A DNA stretch of 64,000 bases from Panicum virgatum (taxonomy: Eukaryota > Streptophyta > Magnoliopsida > Poales > Poaceae). Shown one piece after another: positions 57,161 through 64,000 of the stretch. Position 1 is the first letter of the stretch, and every line of letters begins with the position of its first letter. The stretch is taken from positions 12,203,714 through 12,267,713 of the forward strand of contig NC_053149.1 of the NCBI RefSeq assembly GCF_016808335.1, written 5' to 3'. The notes under the pieces are model-generated. The model did not search any database. It saw nothing but the letters and a program-made list of their open reading frames with translations, and was not told where the DNA came from. The translations under genes were made by a program, and so were the position numbers.

Positions 57161-57571
57161 ACCTGGTTTCAAAGGTGATTTTGGATATATTTTTATTTTT
57201 AAGAAATAATAAATATGGTTTAACCTCTAAAACTTTATAGCTAATTTATTTTAACTCAGAAAAATATGAAATTAGTATAAAAAAATTCTATTGCATGAAT
57301 CCTTTTGGTCAATATCCTAATCTATTATAGCAATAATTTAAATAAACAATGTCACGATTACAAGCAATAAAACACTAGCAAAAGGAACAAATAAGATTTA
57401 GATAATTCTAAATAGAGCATGGTTAGGTAGATTATATTTTTTACAAATTTTGATATGCATTTCATATTTTTCTGATTTAAACTGAATTAGTTATGAATTT
57501 CTAGAGATTAAATCAGATTCCATTAGTTTTAGAAAATACACATATATGCAAAACCACCTTCGAAACCAGAT
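57161..57571. repeat. imperfect fold-back repeat
   Basis: ACCTGGTTTCAAAGGTGATTT at 57161 is mirrored by AACCACCTTCGAAACCAGAT ending at 57571. The resemblance runs about 130 bp inward on each side, including AGAAAAATATGAAAT near 57258 and its inverse ATTTCATATTTTTCT near 57459. It is an aged MITE or long hairpin between the NPF and VPS60 genes. Confidence 0.65.
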
Positions 57572-58083
57572 AGATGGTCAAATTTGTCTGGTTTTTATAG
57601 TTTAATGGGCAAAGATATCCGGTTTTCAAGTTCGATGGCTAAAATCAAACTATGATGATAGTTCGTTGGTTAGAATTAGACTTCTTCCTTGTCAATATTA
57701 TACGATTTCGATGTTGAGGAAGAGATGCTGGAATATCTATTGAATGTTTTTTTGACAGGGGTATCTATTCAGTGATTACTAAAACAAATGGAAGTACAAA
57801 TTTAGGACCTGCAACTTCAGCTACTGATTTGCCAGCGAAGTCCATGAATGGGCTTCGCCGGACCGTGCGGCCCAATTTGAAATGCTGGAACGAATGGTGA
57901 GCCCACTACCAACGGCCACCAAAAACAGCTGAAACCTTGTTTTGACTGGTAGCCCCCCGTCAACATCTCGTTTTCGAAAACCGACCCCCCGCTCCGCACG
58001 CGCCGCCTGAACCCTCCTCCCTCTCGGCCACTCCTCGCCTGACCCCTGCGGCGGCGCCGGCGACCAACCGGAGCGGAGCGGCG

Positions 58084-58209
58084 ATGAAGAAGATCTTCGG
58101 CTCCAAGAAGGACAAGGGCCCGCCCCCATCCATCCAGGACGCCACCGAGCGAGTCGGTCACTGCCCTCTAACAATCTGTACCTGCTTGCTATCCTGCTCC
58201 TGTTGCCCC

Positions 58210-58249
<40 letters not shown>

Positions 58250-60323
58250 GTCGTAGCTGTAACTGCATTGGCTCGTGGGCGATGGGCAACCCTAATCTGA
58301 CCCTCGTTTCATGATCCGGTCTCCAACGCGCGACGAATCATTTGATCCGGCAGATAAACAAGCGGGGCGAGACGGTGGATGAGAAGATCAGGAAGCTGGA
58401 CGAGGAGCTGGCCAGGTACAAGGACCAGATCCGCAAGACCCGCCCCGGCCCGACCCAGGAAGCCATCAAGGCGCGCGCCATCCGGCTCCTCAAGCACAAG
58501 CGCATGTTCGTTCTCTGCTCCCTGTCTCCCCATTCCGGGCCCTTCAACTTCCACAATCACTTTCACTTTGGCTACTTGCCTTTTGCTGGTTTGCTGTTCC
58601 CTACTTGAGATTATCATGCTAGTTGCAATGTCACAGAAAATAGTAGCAGCAGGCAGCCATTATCCATTTACACCAATTTGAGATTGCCCCCCTTTGCCTC
58701 ATAGGTATGAGGAGCAACGCAACATGTTGTACAACCAAACCTACAATCTCGACCAAGTTTCCTTCGCTGCCGATGGCCTCAAGGACGCTCAGCAGACTGT
58801 AATGTCCCCAAATCTGTCCTCTGTCAAGTTCATTCTTGCTTACAATACCCAGTTTTATTTAGTGGTTTATTTTATTTTCTCAGATGAATGCGATGAAGGC
58901 GGCGAACAAGGAGCTCAAGGGAATGATGAAAACGGTCAAGATTGAGGACATTGATGTATGTCTCGAAGATATTCTCTTGCTCCCAGCACTTTGAGATTTT
59001 GTGATGTCTATTTCATTGCTTCACATCTGGACTGAACCACTATCGATACTTTCCTGAAAGGCTATATGAGTGCTGTTGGTCGGGAGTCGGGACCTAGGTA
59101 AAATGATTTGAAAGAACCAATCTTATGAAATTGGCTATTTTAGTATCAAAAGTCCTACCAGTACCCATGTACACAAAAAAGGAGATAGTTCTGGATTTCT
59201 GTTCAAATCTTTGATCAAAGGTAGAACGTATTATTACTGATGTTTTATAACCTTATGTAGCCTGTATCCTGGAATCATCACCCTTATCTTAGGAGCTTTC
59301 TAGGTGATTTAGTATCTATACAATAAAGTGCAGTTTTTACAAGCCTGCAGCATCACCCAGATTGTGGGAAATGCTTGATGGAATGCCTTTAACATTTGCT
59401 GATTTACTTGATGCTTACCCACCCTTCTCGTCTTTCAGTAATTTGCATTTTATACTTACGTTTTCTTGCAATTTCTTAGAATATGCAAGATGAAATGACG
59501 GATCTGATGGACGAGAGCAATGAGATACAAGAAACTCTTGGTAGAAGCTACAACATCCCTGATGACGTTGATGAGGAAGAACTGATGGGGGGTATGCAAG
59601 CTGTAATTTCATCTTGGCTATATGACATCTCTGCCTGTATTTTAAGGCTTCCAGCATTCCATAGTTTTTGACACATCACATAGCAGTATGGTTACTTGCC
59701 AGTTGTCTAAAACTCCAAATGATCAAATATATTAATACCCTAGATATCCTATTTTTCTCTTCCTTGCCATCTAGCAGGTGATGTTTACTGCTTGCTTTGT
59801 GGAGATAATTCCCAGTTTGCTGTCCTTACTAACTTTTTCTTCGGACATTGCAGAGCTGGATGCTTTGGAGTCTGATATGGAGTTCGAGTCAGCTGCAGTT
59901 CCATCGTACCTTCAACCTGAACCTGATTTTGATGCTGGCCTCAACTTGCCTGCTGCACCGACTCGCCCTGCAGCAGTCCCAGCAGGCGGACAGCAGGTGA
60001 TTTGTTTGCGCAACATTCTTAACTTAATGTAGTTCTGATGTTTTTCCACCTTGGGAATGAAATGAACCACCAATGAATTGAAAATATCTTTGACCTGATG
60101 CAGTAGTGGGTTAGGTGAAGCAGACAATAATATGTTTTACCAAATTATTTTTTGAACATTTCATGCATTTTCCTTCTAGAATTTGCTACCTTGTAGGACC
60201 ACTTTTCAGCTAGAAGTTTGTTTGGTTGAGCTGGTGCTAAGGGTTGCTTGCTTCTTATCTGATTTGGCGCAGGAGGATGAACTAGGATTACCGGCGGTGC
60301 CTCGAGCATCACTTCGCAGTTAG
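58084..60323 (+). CDS. VPS60: ESCRT-III subunit VPS60/CHMP5
   Basis: A Snf7-family ESCRT-III protein that works with LIP5/VTA1 and the SKD1/VPS4 ATPase in multivesicular-body sorting at endosomes. Seven exons: 58084-58152, 58354-58505, 58705-58798, 58884-58955, 59480-59591, 59854-59996 and 60273-60323, giving 230 residues, the normal family length. It starts MKKIFGSKKDKGPPPSIQDA. The basic N-terminal helix, the RINKRGETVDEKI-type start of the Snf7 core, the conserved MMKTVKIEDIDNMQDEM block and the acidic C-terminal tail with DELGLPAVPRASL all match plant VPS60. The intron 2 donor is GTTCGT, unusual but required by frame. Intron 1 has a (CT)n microsatellite. Confidence 0.96.
58214..58246. repeat. 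(TC)16 microsatellite in VPS60 intron 1
   Basis: About 16 uninterrupted TC units, 60 bases after the exon 1 donor. Likely length-polymorphic. Confidence 0.9.
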
Positions 60324-60918
60324 AAATGGTGTTGTACCTTGATCTTAATTTGATGTGAAAACTCTGTGGTCTTTTGAGTCTGAACAGTCTGATGTATGCC
60401 TTTTTTTTCATCATGGTAATGCTTCAGTTTATTATACTTGCTGTTGCTGCTGTCCTTTTCCTGTTCCCTTGTTAAGGTAATAATTATGTATAATCGTGGC
60501 TCTTTAACGTAGTGTAACTGCAGCAGATTAATCACCCCCTATCCCTGGTGCTTTTTCTTTCATTCTGGAATGTTCATCTATTAACGGTCACTTGAATTGT
60601 GCTTGTTTGGAAGTACACATCACCATACACCGATAGCTGTTTAATCAAAATGAACAAAGGGAGTGAAAAATATCTGGAACAGGCTTTCTTCTTGCAACAT
60701 CCTTTTCTTGTGCTAGTTTTCCTTTTTGCAACAATTGAGGATAGATAACTATCAGGATCAAAGGTAGAAATATCTTGACAAGGGTATACAAAAGGGTTCA
60801 AAAGATCTAGCATTTGGGGGTGGGCCCCTCTTGGCTCCAAGAACAATTCATGTCGCCAATTGGGGGATACCACATACCAGAATCTTATCCAAAACAGGGA
60901 CCCCCAGTGGCCCTGCAG

Positions 60919-60926
60919 TATATAAT
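60919..60926 (+). promoter_or_regulatory. TATA box of LIR1
   Basis: GCAGTATATAATGG lies about 130 bp before the LIR1 start codon. GATAAG at about 60963 resembles an I-box of light-regulated genes, although it may fall in the leader. Confidence 0.7.
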
Positions 60927-61050
60927 GGAGCCTCACGCAGGCTGGGAAGCTCCACACAAGGTAGATAAGCCTTTCCAGATCATACTAAACCAAGCAGCCA
61001 CTTCACACTAGGGCACTTGGATCACACAAGAAAGTTCAGGTCGGAAGAAG

Positions 61051-61664
61051 ATGCAGGCCGCCGCCGCTACAGCCGTCGGGTTCTCTGCTGCGGCGCCCGT
61101 GAAGGGCAGGCCGGCGGCGAGGAGCACGGTGGTCGCTCGTGTCCCAGCCACAAGGAGGAGCGTTCGCGCCGCCGTGGCTGCCGCCATCGTCGCGGCGGAG
61201 CCCGCCGAGGTCGACTACAGCTCGAGCTTCTCGTAAGTGTGTGCAAGCCCTCGCTCGACCATGGCGATCACGCGGTGTTGAGCTCTCGCTCTCTTTGCCT
61301 AGTGGTTGCTAGATGTATGACGTTGTGTGCTGCTGCAGGGTGTTCCCCATGGAGGCCTGCGATCTGCTCGGCGGCGACGCCTGCAGCGCGCAGATGTACC
61401 CGGAGGCTAAGCTCGCCGGCGCGGCGGAGGTGGCGGGCAGGAGGGAGGAGGCGGTGGAGAGGGACTACCTGTCCTACGACGAGCCGACGACGTGAGCAAG
61501 CTCGACCAACGACACTGGTTCTTGAAGCTGGATTGCTCGGTTACTGATTCCGGCTGGATTACTGGTGCAGGGTGTTCCCCGGCGAGGCGTGCGACGACCT
61601 CGGCGGCGAGTTCTGCGAGGCGCCGTACCAGGCCGGCGTCTCCATGGAGCTGGCGCACGCCTGA
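61051..61664 (+). CDS. LIR1: light-regulated chloroplast protein LIR1
   Basis: A small stromal/thylakoid-associated protein that helps attach ferredoxin-NADP reductase (LFNR) to the thylakoid membrane, with expression under light and clock control. Three exons: 61051-61232, 61339-61491 and 61571-61664, giving 142 residues. An Ala/Arg-rich transit peptide (MQAAAATAVGFSAAAPVKG onward, about 45 residues) precedes EVDYSSSFS. Exons 2 and 3 each open with a copy of the same motif: VFPMEACDLLGGDAC and VFPGEACDDLGGEFC. The protein ends APYQAGVSMELAHA, as in rice LIR1. Both introns are phase 2. It is convergent with the CHR8 gene; about 600 bp separate the stop codons. Confidence 0.95.
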
Positions 61665-62269
61665 TCGGGTCGAAGGGTGATGGGAAGCTAGCAGATGATG
61701 CTTACGCGGTAGATGGGGTGCTAGCGTACGCGCACGTACAGAATAACAGCAGCCAAGCAAGGCCAAGGACTTGTCACGTGTGTAAATGTGCATGTCTCTT
61801 TGGTCGTGTCAGCTGCCTGTCTGTAGAAACTAAAGATGAAATATATGGTACTGGTGGTGATGCTGTTTTACAGCTTCAGAAGATTCAGTAAACGAGCTAT
61901 GAACATACCTTAAACCGACACAACTCCAGCTAATTGAGTTCGTAATTGAGTGATTGATGAACCTTTTCAGATACTAGAAACTAGTGCAAAAATCACCACC
62001 AGGCTAGGCTGACGGTTCCAGTGGAAGAGAGTACAGCATGCCAAGACAGCTGCATCAGGGTACAACTCCTACACACACTGACTCTACCAGTGGTACCCGT
62101 TAAGATTTCTATTCCTGTATTCACAAGGCATCTCCTAAGTCCAAAAATTTCTTCCTTTGGAGTTATTCCTTACAAAAAGAATCAGTCACCCACCAAAAAG
62201 ATTCCCCCCAAAAAATTCCTAAAATAACACTCCTAGAGCAAAAATTTTCTCCTGTGAACTAAGCTACAA
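61665..62269. other. 3' ends of LIR1 and CHR8, converging
   Basis: No gene or repeat was seen. The 3' untranslated regions of the two convergent genes probably fill this stretch. Confidence 0.5.
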
Positions 62270-64000
62270 TCACTCGTAATCAGGTTTCAGCACCCACATG
62301 GCACTATTTGTGCCTCTTTGCAACGTTGCTATCTCCTTCAGCAGGTTCTTGAAGAGAAGCATATCCTTTGACTGTATGCGGCTCTTGAAATGTTCAGTTA
62401 TGCAAGTGGAGCTGGCAGACCCGCCATTCTGCTGTATGAAGGTGCACAACTGACGGATCAGGACTTCAGGTTGCACGATCATGCTTCTGTCAGAAGAGTT
62501 AGACGAGTGGCTTCCGTTCCCAGATGGACTCAGAACGTGATTGGAACCTGATCCTCCGTTGAGTTGATGTTCCAATGCGTCTGAAGCAGCCCCCTCTCGG
62601 GTTCCACGAATCTTAGCCAAAAGTTCGGCAGATGACAGCGCCTTGCCATTTAGAGCGCCCACAGGAAGACTTTGGCTCCTGCTGCTTGAAGTTTCTGATG
62701 GCTGTGACGAACTGATCAACTGGCTGTTGACTTTGGACCCAAACTTCCTGCGAACAGAAGAGGGCGCCCCAGCTGCACCAGATCTTCCAGTCCATGTGGG
62801 AACAGCAAAGCTGTCACGGCTTCTGAGCATCCGAGATTGCCGCAAAGCTTCAGCTGCCCTTTGTGCCACCTGTGAGGCTTCTGCTTCTAGGCGCACCTTC
62901 TGGTCATCATTAGCGTTCATTATGGCATCATGATTGATCGCGCTCTGAGCAAGTTCAGAAAACAGGATGTTAGTTCAGAAAATTGAAATGTTGCGGATTC
63001 GAATTTTCCTTAGATTTGAGATACTATTGCTTACGTGAATGCCCTGGGCATCAAAAAGACTCTTCAAAATGTTTGATTCTTCGTCTGCTTGGTCAGAGTT
63101 GTCATCCACTTTCCCATTCCCATCATTAGATGGTTCAGGCTCACTGGTGCTTGGCAGAGTTGAAGCAATATGTACCTGATCTTGTTGGCCTTCATTTGGA
63201 ACCCCAATATTCACATCTTCAGACAATTGGCTGAAAATATTTGATGTTTCAGTTGAACCATTTCCTTCATCATCTTGTAGTGTGAATAAATCCTTCATGT
63301 CTCTGGCTTTAAAGAATCTCCTCTGCTGTGGGTTTTTCAGTACTTTGTTAGTAAGGAAATGCTTGTATATCTGTCGATGATAGACTTTCTCCTCTATTGT
63401 CCCACGTGTGATGAGTCTGTAAACTGTCACATCTCTAGTTTGCCCAATTCGCCATGCACGTTCCCTGGCCTACATCATACACAAATTAATCAAATCAGTG
63501 GTGATCAGATATTGCTGCAAATTTGCAGATAACGTTATAACAGGAAACTGAACTTGTACACATAGCTAAGGAAATGATAAACAGGAGATTATGCTTTAGC
63601 ATATAACAATTCAAAATTATTCATTTATCATGTCATCACTCACTGGCATCGAGTTTTCATGACAGCAACTTTTTTAGGTCTGATACAATAAGTGTACTTA
63701 TAATCTTGCCAATGCATACACACACGAACAAAAACAGTTAAAAGCCAATTGTTGCAAAAATAAACTGTACCTGCATGTCTGTTGAAGGGTTCCAGTCAGG
63801 ATCATAAATTATAATCCTGTTTGCACCAGTCAAATTTGTACCCAGACCACCAACTTTCGTGGTCAGAATGAAAACAAAAATTTCATCTGTATTATTGAAC
63901 TCATCAATTAGTGCCATTCTTTGTTTTGCAGGTGTTAGTCCATCCATTCTTCGGTATTGGTAGTCACAGGCTGTCAAGAAGCTCTCCAAAATGTCTAACA
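62270..64000 (-). CDS. CHR8: CSB/ERCC6-type SNF2 ATPase, CHR8 (3' part)
   Basis: The C-terminal third of the plant Cockayne syndrome B homologue, a nuclear SNF2 ATPase of transcription-coupled repair. Visible exons on the minus strand: 64000-63771 (continues outside), 63469-63035 and 62944-62270. The first carries helicase motif V ([11 protein letters not shown]) and [11 protein letters not shown], and the next motif VI ([14 protein letters not shown]). They are followed by a [17 protein letters not shown] block, an acidic Ser-rich linker, and the C-terminal region with [15 protein letters not shown] and a winged-helix-like end ([19 protein letters not shown] to VLKPDYE). These match CSB rather than other SNF2 groups. 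The 5' part lies beyond the window. Confidence 0.93.

Overview
This window is nuclear DNA from a grass (Poaceae), most likely panicoid. The evidence is intron-split plant genes with GC-rich first exons, grass-type MITEs, a Poaceae-style SINE, Tat and chromovirus Ty3/gypsy elements, and recognisable plant genes. From memory only, the order EBP ... VPS60, LIR1, CSB/CHR8 resembles the distal end of the short arm of rice chromosome 1. That synteny was not computed.

Layout. 1-7411 is the 3' half of a decayed Tat-lineage Ty3/gypsy retrotransposon: archaeal-type RNase H, integrase, a hairpin tandem repeat, two antisense accessory genes (one with a plant mobile domain) and a 1.2-kb 3' LTR. 7412-9690 is the 3' part of a dead LINE abutting that LTR. 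11297-15722 is a broken copy of the sterol isomerase gene EBP/HYD1. It is split by a hAT-type element that itself holds a fold-back element, and its intron 3 carries MITEs and a retroposon. 17949-20044 is the apparently functional EBP gene. 20837-22033 (minus) is a conserved plant gene of unknown function. 23.6-25.6 kb holds a hAT-like MITE, a SINE and a GC-rich retroposon-like block. Two minus-strand tRNA genes (Ser-AGA, with a T-loop change, and Leu-TAA) follow.

26122-37607 is a complete, very young chromovirus (Ty3/gypsy) on the minus strand with 3.06-kb LTRs, a 5-bp target duplication and an open 1486-codon gag-pol. 38952-42898 is an older, divergent pair of LTR-like direct repeats. 43126-43384 is a Stowaway MITE. 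43785-46476 is an internally deleted autonomous-type hAT transposon.

The gene-rich right side has an RPK2-like LRR receptor kinase (46954-49863, plus), an NPF6.1-like NRT1/PTR transporter (51173-53143, minus), a MITE-filled spacer with a 29-base poly-C run, the ESCRT-III subunit VPS60/CHMP5 (58084-60323, plus, 7 exons), the light-regulated chloroplast protein LIR1 (61051-61664, plus, 3 exons) and the 3' end of a CSB/ERCC6-type SNF2 ATPase, CHR8 (62270 to beyond the window, minus).

The host genes are unrelated housekeeping, signalling, transport and photosynthesis genes; no operon-like cooperation is expected. Much of the intergenic space is mobile DNA, with clear nesting. All exon borders were read by eye from GT/AG signals and reading-frame continuity.
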